64,000 nucleotides of DNA. It comes from CAVXZE01 sp963766175 (lineage in GTDB: Bacteria > Myxococcota_A > UBA9160 > UBA6930). This document shows, piece after piece, positions 1 through 8,104 of this stretch (the first letter of the stretch is position 1; every line of letters begins with the position of its first letter). The position numbers and the translations under genes are program-made. The notes beneath the pieces were generated by a model. That model saw only the letters and a list, made by a program, of their open reading frames with translations. It was not told the origin of the DNA and searched no databases. Location of the stretch: contig CAVXZE010000031.1 in NCBI GenBank assembly GCA_963766175.1, positions 1 to 64,000 of the forward strand. Direction: 5' to 3'.

Positions 1-2
1 TG

Positions 3-662
3 GCTGCGGCCGATGTCAGGATCCAGCGGAAGGCCCTCGACGACGCCACCCTCCGCGCCCCCTTCGACGGCATCATGTCCCGCAAGCTGGTGGAGGACTT
101 CGCCAACGTGCAGGCCAAGGAGCCGGTGCTGATCTTCGAGGACGACTCGCTGCTCGAGATCAAGGTGTCGGTGCCGGAGCGGGACATGGCCGGAAGGCGG
201 CCGTCGCGGGAGGATCTGGACGAGGTGAACGAGCGTCTGCAGCCGAAGGTGGTGGTGACCTCCCTGCCGGACGATCCCTTCCCGGCCCGCTTGAAGGAGC
301 TGGCCACCACGGCGGACCCGACCACGCGCACCTTCGAGGCCACCTTCGAGTTCCAGCAGCCCGAGGACATCGTGGTGCTGCCGGGCATGACTGCCAAGGT
401 GAGCATCCAGATCGGCGACTTCGCGAGCGCGTCGGATGTGTCGCTCCCCGCGCGCGCGGTCGTGGACGACGGGAAGAGCCAGCCCATGGTCTGGATCGTG
501 GCTCCCGACACGGGCGTGGTGGAGAGCCGGCCGGTGACCCTGGGCGAGCTCGGGGGCGACCAGGTGCTCGTCACCGATGGCCTGCGGGACGGGGACACGG
601 TGGTCATCTCGGGGATGGCGCAGCTGCGCCCTGGAATGAAGGTCCGGCGCTGGGAGCGCTGA
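3..662 (+). CDS. RND efflux periplasmic adaptor subunit, 5' end missing
   Basis: C-terminal 219 residues of a membrane-fusion protein that links an inner-membrane RND pump to an outer-membrane channel. The frame is open from base 3, so the gene starts upstream of the window. It enters in the lipoyl/barrel-sandwich region (LRAPFDG motif, typical of HlyD/AcrA adaptors), continues through the beta-barrel with the family sequence VLPGMTAKVSI, and ends in a membrane-proximal domain (GLRDGDTVVISG). The permease follows 16 bases after the stop, the usual adaptor-permease order. Substrate cannot be told. Family assignment is firm; the internal ATG at 75 is not the start. Confidence 0.9.
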   Translation, partial: AAADVRIQRKALDDATLRAPFDGIMSRKLVEDFANVQAKEPVLIFEDDSLLEIKVSVPERDMAGRRPSREDLDEVNERLQPKVVVTSLPDDPFPARLKELATTADPTTRTFEATFEFQQPEDIVVLPGMTAKVSIQIGDFASASDVSLPARAVVDDGKSQPMVWIVAPDTGVVESRPVTLGELGGDQVLVTDGLRDGDTVVISGMAQLRPGMKVRRWER

Positions 663-678
663 GGAGTAGAGCCGCAAG

Positions 679-3600
679 ATGAACCTGGCCGCCTGGGCGC
701 TCAACAACCGGGTCACCGTCCTGGTCCTGACCGTCGTCACGTTGGTCGGCGGGATCCAGGCCTACGGCGGCCTGGCCCGCCTCGAGGATCCCGAGTTCAC
801 CATCAAGGACGGCTCTGGTGAACACGCCCTACCCGGGCGCCACCGCCGCCGAGGTGGAGGAGGAGGTCAGCGACAAGATCGAGAAGGCCGTCCAGCAGCT
901 GGGCCAGCTCGACTGGATCGAGTCCACCTCCTACTGGGGGGCCTCCCAGATCAAGGCCCACATCAAGGACAAGTACGACAAGTTCGCCCTGCCCCAGGTG
1001 TGGGACGAGCTGCGGCGCAAGGTCGGCGACGTCCAGGGCCAGCTCCCGCCCGGTGCCGGCCCCTCGGTGGTGAACGACGACTTCGGCGACGTGTGGGGCG
1101 TCTTCATCGCCATCTACGGCGACGACTACACCGACGCCGAGCTGCGCGACGTGGCCAAGCTCTACCAGAAGGAGCTGCTGCTGGTCAAGGACGTGGCCAA
1201 GATCGCCTTCTGGGGTGAGCGCAACGAGGCGATCTACGTCGAGCCCGACCGCGATCGCCTCTCCCAGCTCGGGCTCAGTCCCGCCACCATCCAGCAGGCC
1301 CTGCGCCAGAAGAACGTGGTCGCGGACTCGGGGCGCGTGGAGGTCGGCCCCGAGTTCATCTCGATCCAGCCGAGCGGAGAGATCGAGACCGTCGAGGACT
1401 TCGAGAAACTGCTGTTGAGCGAAGAGGGCGCGGACCAGCAGATCTACCTGCGCGACGTGGCCAGCGTACGGCGCGGCTACGTGGAGCCGCCCAGCACGCT
1501 GCTTCGCTACGACGGGCACCGCGCCATCGGCCTCGGCATCTCGACACCTGAAGGGCGGCAACGTGGTCGAGATGGGCGAGGCGGTGGGGGCCCGCGCCCG
1601 GGAGCTGCTGGACGAGATCCCCCTGGGCGTCGAGGCCGGCATCATCTCCCTCCAGTCCGAGGCCACCACCGTGGCCATCAACGCCTTCCTGGTCAACCTG
1701 ATCGAGGCGGTGGTGATCGTGGTGGGCGTGCTGGTCCTCTTCATGGGACTCCGCAGCAGCCTGATCATCGGCTTCGTGCTGGCGCTCACCATCTGCGGGA
1801 CCTTCATCTTCATGGGCCCCTGGGACGTGGCCCTGGAGCGCATCTCGCTGGGCGCCCTGGTCATCGCCCTCGGCATGCTGGTGGACAACGCCATCGTGGT
1901 GGTCGACGGCATCATGGTGCGCCAGCAGAAGGGCATGCGGCGCCGAGGACGCCGCCGTGGAGGTGGTGGGCCAGACGTCCGTGCCGCTGCTCGGCGCCAC
2001 CGCGGTGGCGGTGATGGCCTTCGGCGCCATCGGGCTCTCCAACGACGGCACCGGCGAGTACTGCCGCTCTCTCTTCAAGGTGGTCCTGATCTCGCTCTCC
2101 CTCTCCTGGGTCACGGCGGTCACCGTCACGCCCGTGCTCGGGGTGATGTTCCTGAAGCCGCCGAAGCAGACGGAGGGCGAGGCGGACGATCCCTACGGCG
2201 GCGGCCTCTACGCAGCGCTATCGCGGCCTGCTGCGCACCTGCATCCGCAACCGCTGGGTCACCGTCGGGGTCGTGCTGGCGGTCTTCGCCAGCGCCGTCT
2301 ACGGCTTCCGCTACGTGGACAACAGCTTCTTCCCCGACTCGACGCGCCCGCAGTTCATGCTGGACATGTGGATGCCCCAGGGCTTCCACATCCAGGAGAC
2401 CGCCCGCGAGGCGGCGGAGGTGGAGGAGTACCTGCTGGGGCTCCCGGGCGTGACCCACGTCAGCTCGCTGGTGGGCGCAGGCGGCATGCGCTTCCTGCTC
2501 ACCTACGACCCGGAGAAGCCCAACACCTCCTACGTCCAGTTCCTGGTGGACGTGGAGGACTACAAGCTCATCGCGGGATTGGTGGACCAGGTGGAGGGGC
2601 ACCTGGATGCGGCCCACCCCGACGCCATGAGCTACGTGCGGCTCTTCCGGCTGGGACCCGGGGGCGGCGGGCGCATCCAGGCCAAGTTCATGGGCACGGA
2701 CCGCAACGTCCTGCGCGAGGCCGCGACCCAGGCCCGCGACATCCTGAGGGAAGACGGCGGCGCCAAGGGCATCCGCATGGACTGGCGGCAGCGGGTGAAG
2801 GTGGTGACGCCCAGCATCGCCGACGAGGAGGCCAACATCGCGGGCATCACGCGGCCGGCCATCGCCGAGACGCTCCGGGCTTCCTTCCAGGGGAGACCAG
2901 GTCGGCGTCTACCGGGAGCAAGACGAGCTGCTGCCCATCACCGTCCGCCAGGGGGAGCCGGACCGGAGCGACGTGGCCAACATCCAGAACCTGCCCATCT
3001 GGAGCCCGGCCGCCGGCCAGTACATCCCGCTGCGCCAGGTGGTGTCGGATTTCGAGACGCAGCTTCGACGACGACATCATCTACCGGATGAACCGCAAGC
3101 GCGCGCTCACCGTGCACGCAGATCCCAAGAGTGGCCCGCTCGAGCGTGTTGCTGGAGCGGGTGAAGCCGAAGATCGATGCGATCCCGCTGCCGCCGGGCC
3201 ACACACTCGAGTGGTGGGGCGAGTACCGCGACTCCGGCCGCGCCCAGCGGGCCATCGCCGGGAGCATCCCGCTCTTCCTGGTCGCGATGGTCCTGATCGT
3301 GATCGCGCTCTTCAACGACCTGCGCCAACCGGCAGTCATCTGGGCCACGGTGCCGCTGGCCCTGATCGGCATCACCCTCGGCCTGCTGCTCACCCGCCAG
3401 CCCTTCGGTTTCATGGCGATGCTCGGCGCCCTGAGTCTCTCGGGCATGATGATCAAGAACGCCATCGTGCTGATCGACGAGATGGAGCTGCAGAAGAAGC
3501 AGGGAAGCGAGCCCCTCCAGGCCATCATCGAATCGGGGGTGAGCCGGCTGCGGCCGGTGGCGATGGCGGCGTTGACCACGGCGCTCGGCATGCTCCCGCT

Positions 3601-3730
3601 GCTCCAGGACGCCTTCTTCATCGCCATGGCCGTGACCATCGTCTTCGGCCTGATGATCGCCACCATGCTGACCATGGTGTTCGTGCCGGTCCTCTACGCC
3701 ATCTTCTTCCGCGTGGAGAGCCCGGAGTAG
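679..3730 (+). pseudogene. RND efflux permease (HAE1/AcrB-like), seven +1 frameshifts
   Basis: Inner-membrane proton-driven pump partner of the adaptor. Joining six frame changes' worth of segments needs seven single-base removals, near 811, 1546, 1940, 2212, 2894, 3060 and 3139. This gives one uninterrupted protein of about 1016 residues, the normal RND length. Recognisable parts in order: N-terminal TM1, porter domain (NTPYPGAT, EDPEF), TM2-6 with the proton-relay sequence DNAIVVVDG, second porter half, and TM8-12 (GMMIKNAIVLIDE). No deletion or in-frame stop is needed. All lesions being +1 insertions argues for sequence error rather than decay, but as written it cannot make a full protein. 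Start ATG follows a GAGGAG about 12 bases upstream. Confidence 0.85.
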
Positions 3731-3737
3731 GCCAGCT

Positions 3738-3797
3738 CTACGGCTGCCAGTTGGGCTGGCCGGTGGTGGCCGGCACTGCGGCCGCCGAGAGCTGGTT
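3738..3797 (-). pseudogene. Relic of the 3' end of a pfk-like gene
   Basis: Read on the minus strand this ends in ATTGQPNWQP and a TAG stop, almost the same as the C-terminus of the phosphofructokinase at 22916-24214 (LATTGQPNWQPDA). Bases 3742-3771 match 22926-22955 exactly (30 of 30), with weaker similarity for about 15 more. No other part of pfk is present. It sits right after the RND stop. It is best explained as a leftover of a duplication or rearrangement; a shared short repeat is the alternative. Confidence 0.6.
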
Positions 3798-3893
3798 CAA
3801 CTGACGGAAGCGGCATGGCAGCGAAGCGGTGGTCTCGAGGTGACCGACCTTCACACAGCTGTTACACCTTCTTTCTGAGTCCGGGGGCTGACC

Positions 3894-4688
3894 ATGGTGC
3901 TTGCGACGATTGTCGTGCTGGCCATCTTCCTGGCGTTGGGCATTGCCGCCAACGCGTGGGTGCGGCCGTTTGCGAAGACCGAAGTGCAGGGCGTGAAGCT
4001 GGAGCTCCTCGTCTCGCCGCTCCTCACGCTGACCGCCCTCCTGCTCGCCTTCTTCCTGGTCCAGGTCTTCTCCTCGTACCAACGCGCTCGGCTGAGTGCG
4101 GGAGACGAGGCCGGACGGGTGATCGCCGAGTACAGGATCTTCGGATACCTGCCCGACCAGTACGCACTGCGCGGCCAGGCAGCCCTGCTCTGCTACGCAC
4201 GCGCCGTGGCGGAGCTCGAGTGGCCAGCTCTCCGGGACGAGCTGAAGGTAGCGCCCGAGCCCTCCTACTGGGTCGACCGGCTCGGCGAGGTCCTGCGGGA
4301 GCTGGCCGAAGTTCGCAACGGACAGCCGTACGGCACCCTCGTGGCGACCGATCGGGATCGGGTGGACGCCCGGCGCAGGCGCGTCCTCGAGAACCGCCCG
4401 GCTGTGCCGAAACCCCTGTCCTGGCTGATGCTGGGGGTCAGCGCCGTCGCCGTGCTGTCCATCGCCACCTTCACGCTTCCCTACGTGCGGCGACGCGTCC
4501 AGATCGGGGCGCTCACGCTTCTCACGCTGGTGTTCGCCGCGGTGCAGATCGCCATCCTCGAGATCGACGGCAAGTTCGACGGCGTGATCCGGCTCGAGCC
4601 CCAGGAGATGCGTCTCGCCGTGCGACTGATGGAAGAGAAGCTGGACGGGCTGGCACCCCCTTGCGACGCGGAGGGCCGACCCCTGTAA
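3894..4688 (+). CDS. DUF4239-family membrane protein
   Basis: 264 residues, inner membrane. Two hydrophobic helices at the N-terminus (about 1-25 and 37-60), a soluble middle of about 115 residues, then two more helices (about 180-202 and 206-225). The arrangement, the conserved DEAGRVIAEYR after helix 2, and the RRRRVLENRPAVPKPL run before helix 3 fit the bestrophin-like DUF4239 family, whose function is unknown. The start ATG has GGGGGCTG upstream. The gene is followed by a lipoprotein gene on the same strand 91 bases later. Membrane topology is clear; the family call is moderate. Confidence 0.6.
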   Translation: MVLATIVVLAIFLALGIAANAWVRPFAKTEVQGVKLELLVSPLLTLTALLLAFFLVQVFSSYQRARLSAGDEAGRVIAEYRIFGYLPDQYALRGQAALLCYARAVAELEWPALRDELKVAPEPSYWVDRLGEVLRELAEVRNGQPYGTLVATDRDRVDARRRRVLENRPAVPKPLSWLMLGVSAVAVLSIATFTLPYVRRRVQIGALTLLTLVFAAVQIAILEIDGKFDGVIRLEPQEMRLAVRLMEEKLDGLAPPCDAEGRPL

Positions 4689-4779
4689 GTGTTGGTGCCG
4701 GCCGCAACACAGCGCTCCGCGAGCCTCTGGACTAGCTTCGAACGCCTCACTGGAGAAGACCGGAAGGAGGGAGTTGGGA

Positions 4780-5460
4780 ATGAAGGCCATCGGGATGATC
4801 CTGATCGTGAGTCTGTGCCTCGCCTGCGGGGCGACCCTGGGGGCGCGCGATGTGAAGAAGGCCAAGGCGGGCTTCCTGGACGACTACTCCGTCCTGGAGG
4901 AGAACCCCGGGCCGGGTGCGCGGCTCCGCTACCTCCGCAAGGGGGTGGACTGGAAGCGCTACGACAAGATGCTGCTCGACCCGGTGCAGTTCTGGAGGGG
5001 CGCGGACGTGAAGGCGGGCCTGGACGAGGCGGAGAAGCAGGGCCTGGCCAACTACTTCCACTCGACCTTCTACGAGCGGATGTCCCGAGACTACGAGATG
5101 GTGAGCCTTCCCCAGCCGGGAACGATGCGGGTGTCCATCGCCTTCACGCGCCTGGGCGACCGCAACGTGACGCTGGACACCGTCTCCACCTACGTGCCCC
5201 AGATGCTGCTCCTGTCGGAGATCAAGACCGTCTTCACGGGCAAGCCCTCGTTCGTAGGCGAAGCGGCCTTTGAGGCCAAGTTCACCGACGCCCACAACGG
5301 AGAGCTGCTGGCGGCGGCGGTGGACAAGCGCGTGGGCGGCAAGACCATCAAGAACATGGACGACTGGGCGGACGTGAAAAGTGCCATCGACTACTGGGTC
5401 GAGAGCTTGGCGTACAACGCCTGCACGTTGCGCGAGGGCGCCGACTGCAAGGCCCCCTGA
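4780..5460 (+). CDS. DUF3313-like lipoprotein
   Basis: About 226 residues. The N-terminus is a lipoprotein signal: hydrophobic stretch then LCLAC, with Cys16 the likely lipidated residue when translation begins at the ATG at 4780. That start has AGGAGGGA 8 bases upstream; the in-frame TTG at 4774 lies inside the spacer and is less likely. The mature part (GFLDDYSVLEENPGPGA, then a RYLRKGVDWKRYDKMLLDPV run) matches the DUF3313 family of outer-membrane or periplasmic lipoproteins of unknown function. Downstream is a degraded SulP fragment on the opposite strand. Confidence 0.65.
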   Translation: MKAIGMILIVSLCLACGATLGARDVKKAKAGFLDDYSVLEENPGPGARLRYLRKGVDWKRYDKMLLDPVQFWRGADVKAGLDEAEKQGLANYFHSTFYERMSRDYEMVSLPQPGTMRVSIAFTRLGDRNVTLDTVSTYVPQMLLLSEIKTVFTGKPSFVGEAAFEAKFTDAHNGELLAAAVDKRVGGKTIKNMDDWADVKSAIDYWVESLAYNACTLREGADCKAP

Positions 5461-5508
5461 GCGGATAGACCGCACCAAGAGCGATTGCCAGCCCCCGACC
5501 CTACCAGT

Positions 5509-5735
5509 GCCTCGATTCAGGAATCGCATCTCCTCGAAGCAGAGGATCTCTTCCACCCGGAGCGACAGGATCTCGGGGTCGGTGACCACGGTGTGGTGTT
5601 TCACGTTGCGGAAATGCGTGGTCCCCGGGATCTGGCCCGCGATCGCCACGTGCGGCCTCGAGGTGCTCTGTGGAGGTGGAGGAAGATCGACAGCGCCACG
5701 CCCTCCACCAGCCGGCTTTTCACTGCGCCCGCGGC
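5509..5735 (-). pseudogene. Relic of a second SulP transporter gene
   Basis: The stretch between the DUF3313 gene and the intact SulP gene has no whole gene. On the minus strand it encodes two pieces of SulP in different frames. LVEGVALSIFLHLHRA (about 5664-5735) is the last membrane segment. GQIPGTTHFRNVKHH followed by LSLRVEEILCFEEMRFLNR (about 5509-5649) is the membrane-STAS junction and the start of STAS. The rest of the STAS domain and the whole upstream membrane part are absent. It lies directly downstream of the intact SulP gene in the same orientation, suggesting a truncated tandem copy. Confidence 0.6.
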
Positions 5736-5778
5736 GGCAACAGGTACGGATTGTGTCGGATTTCCCGGAGCAGAGGCA

Positions 5779-7560
5779 TCATGTTGACGGCACCTTCTCG
5801 AGATCTTCGCGGAACGCCGCCGCGGCGTGTCGATTGGTCGGGTAGAAACGCCTCTGGTCAATCAGCTCCATCAGCTCGTATTTCTCCAGCCATGAGCGGA
5901 AGGACCGATCGGCGCGGCTGACGGCCAAGGTGACGTTGCGTTCGGCCAGCATGGTGATCGCCTGCCGCAGGACTTCCGCGCCGGTGGTGTCGACGTCGAC
6001 CATCGCTTCCGTGTCCAGCACGAACCAGCGGACAGGGGTGGGCGCCCGGGCGAGGAGCTGCTCGACCTCGTCGAGAAAGAGGGTCGCGTTGGCAAAGTAG
6101 AGCGGGGCGCCGAATCGATAGACGACCAGGCCCGAAGAGCTGACGGCGTCGCCGTCGCCCGCGGGAGCGAAATGGCTGCCGTCAGGGGCTTCCAGCAGGG
6201 CCGATGTGTCCGGACGGGACGCCCGCCGGATGACGTCGATGGTGGACAGGAGGAAGGCGATGAGGACGGCGCGCAGCGGACCCAGGGCCAGCACGCTGAG
6301 AAGACAGGTGGCGGCGATCCAAAAGTCCGAACGGCGCATCCGCCACAGCTCGCGGAGCTCGTGGATCTCGATCAGCGACAGCACCGCATTGGCGACGATC
6401 CCGGCCAGGGCCGCATTGGGCAGAAACGCCAACACGTCGGTGAAGAAGAGCATCACCACCGCGATCGTCCCGGCCGCCACCAGGCTGGGCAGCTGGCTCT
6501 TCGCACCCGAGGCATCCATCGCCGCCGAGCGTGACGGGCTGTTGCCGGTCACCAGCGAGCCGGTGAAGCCGGCTGCGAGGTTGGCCGCGCCGTAGGCGAA
6601 CAACATCTGATCGCCGTCCACCTTGTATCCGTACTTGCTGCTGTAGCTGCGGACCACGAGGAGACCTTCGCAGAGGAGAATGGCCACGATCGCCAGGGCG
6701 CTGGGCAGCAGCCGCAGATAGTCGGCCGCAGGGATGGCGGGCAAGGTCAGCGCCGGGGGGCCCGACGGCATCGCACCGAGCACGCCGACCCCCTTGGCCG
6801 CGAGGTCGAACACCGCGACGATGACCGTCAGCAGCACCAGGGCGACCAGCGCCCCGGGGATCTTGGGCGCGTACCGCTTCATCAGACGGACGATCAGGAA
6901 GGCGCTGACCCCGATCGCCACCGAGTACAGGTTGGCGCGGGGGATCGAGTGGACCAGGGCGATGACCTCGACGAAGTAGCCCTCGGTGTTCACCGAGCTC
7001 GCCATGGCCTCCTTGAGCCGTTCCGCCGCCATCAGCACGCCCGAGCTCGCGTCGACCACGTGGGGCGCGGCGAGGATCTTCCGCACCTGGTTGGTGAACA
7101 CCTCGATGCCGAGGCCGGTGATGAATCCCGCCATCACGGCGCGCGACAGGAAGTTGGCGAGAAATGCCAGCCGGAAGATCCAGAAGACGAAGAACACCAG
7201 CCCGCAGATCACGGCCAGGGCGAGGGCGTACTGCAGACGCAGCGGGTCCCCGGGCGCGGCAAAGGCGACCAGGGCGGCCCCGACCAGCCCGGCCATGGAG
7301 GCATCGGGGCTGGTCACCAGGTGGCGCGAGCTCGTGAGCAGGGCGAACACCGCCAACGGGATGATGGCCGCATAGAGGCCGGCCACGGGGGGCAGGCCGG
7401 CCACCTGCGCGTAGCCGATGTTGAGCGGGATCATCAGGGCGGCCAGGGTGATACCCGCCGAGACCTCGCGGGGGACGTCGGCCCGCGTGACACCTCGCAG
7501 CCCCGCCAACGGGCGTGGCCATCGGATCTTGGCGAGCACGCTGGAAGCGTCCTCACTCAT
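5779..7560 (-). CDS. SulP-family anion transporter with STAS domain
   Basis: 593 residues. It moves sulfate or a related anion (bicarbonate is the other common substrate) across the inner membrane. N-terminal signature PLNIGYAQVAGLPPVAGLYA, then about 10-12 membrane helices including GSLVTGNSPSRSA, then a cytoplasmic STAS domain (about 455-590, with LDTEAMVDVDTTGAEVL). I place the start at MSEDASS because AAGGAG lies about 9 bases before that ATG. The reading frame is open further upstream into the neighbouring gene, so a fusion cannot be excluded. It is the last gene of the minus-strand sulfur-related run, which favours sulfate or sulfite as substrate (inference). Confidence 0.88.
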   Translation of the reverse strand: MSEDASSVLAKIRWPRPLAGLRGVTRADVPREVSAGITLAALMIPLNIGYAQVAGLPPVAGLYAAIIPLAVFALLTSSRHLVTSPDASMAGLVGAALVAFAAPGDPLRLQYALALAVICGLVFFVFWIFRLAFLANFLSRAVMAGFITGLGIEVFTNQVRKILAAPHVVDASSGVLMAAERLKEAMASSVNTEGYFVEVIALVHSIPRANLYSVAIGVSAFLIVRLMKRYAPKIPGALVALVLLTVIVAVFDLAAKGVGVLGAMPSGPPALTLPAIPAADYLRLLPSALAIVAILLCEGLLVVRSYSSKYGYKVDGDQMLFAYGAANLAAGFTGSLVTGNSPSRSAAMDASGAKSQLPSLVAAGTIAVVMLFFTDVLAFLPNAALAGIVANAVLSLIEIHELRELWRMRRSDFWIAATCLLSVLALGPLRAVLIAFLLSTIDVIRRASRPDTSALLEAPDGSHFAPAGDGDAVSSSGLVVYRFGAPLYFANATLFLDEVEQLLARAPTPVRWFVLDTEAMVDVDTTGAEVLRQAITMLAERNVTLAVSRADRSFRSWLEKYELMELIDQRRFYPTNRHAAAAFREDLEKVPST

Positions 7561-7564
7561 GATC

Positions 7565-8028
7565 TCACTCCTTCTTCTCGCGGCCCCCAGCATCCGGTTT
7601 CGTTGTGGCCACCGTCGGGTCCGCAGCGCCGCGCCTGCGCCGGGCAGGGCGTACACGAGGCGCGTGACCGGACCGCGGATCAGGAAGTACGGGACGATGG
7701 CGCACGCCACGGCCACGATCAGCATCTGCACCGGGTAGAACGCCCGCAAGACCAGGATCTGGTACGTGGTGTCGAGCACGCACGCGACGACGAAGACTCT
7801 GCCGAAGTCCTTGAGCCCGGAGCGGAAAAGCCGTCGCCGCTCGGTCGGGTTGGTGAGGAAGGCCCCCAGGTAGATCGGCCTTCCCTCCCGCACATCCCTC
7901 AGGTGGGCTCGGATCGCGAGGACGGTGACCACGATCGGCATCATCACGAGCCGAAAGTGCAGCGGGCCGCTCGCTCGACCGAGGAGCTGCTCGACGCCAC
8001 TGGAGAGCAGGTCCAGAATCGTGTCCAT
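7565..8028 (-). CDS. Small membrane protein, probable -1 frameshift near 7630
   Basis: About 154 residues if one base is restored near 7630. The first 128 residues hold three to four hydrophobic segments (LRAFYPVQMLIVAVACAIV is the clearest) and end in PYFLIRGPVTRLVY, a pattern seen in small conserved membrane proteins of unknown function. As written, the frame runs into SulP through an Arg-rich, low-quality linker. The alternative frame instead ends in PTVATTKPDAGGREKKE and a TGA just ahead of the SulP ribosome site, so I read two genes with one missing base. ATG has AGGTGA upstream. Confidence 0.55.
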
Positions 8029-8042
8029 GGTTCACCTGATCC

Positions 8043-8102
8043 CTACTTCTTCACGAACTGAGTGTTGAACCCGACGAAGATCTGCAGCTCCGGCTTTGGT
8101 GC
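8043..8102 (-). pseudogene. Possible relic of an outer-membrane protein C-terminus
   Basis: Between the reductase stop and the small membrane protein there are 19 codons reading PELQIFVGFNTQFVKK and a stop. The alternating hydrophobic pattern ending in Phe resembles the last beta-strand of outer-membrane porins. There is no start codon and nothing upstream in that frame, since the preceding reductase gene occupies it. It may be what remains of a porin gene that once preceded the small membrane protein. Short, so tentative. Confidence 0.3.
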
Positions 8103-8104
8103 CT

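Noticed and set aside
679..3730. Programmed +1 frameshifting in the permease
   Set aside because: Seven sites share no common slippery sequence or stop codon, so recoding is not credible.
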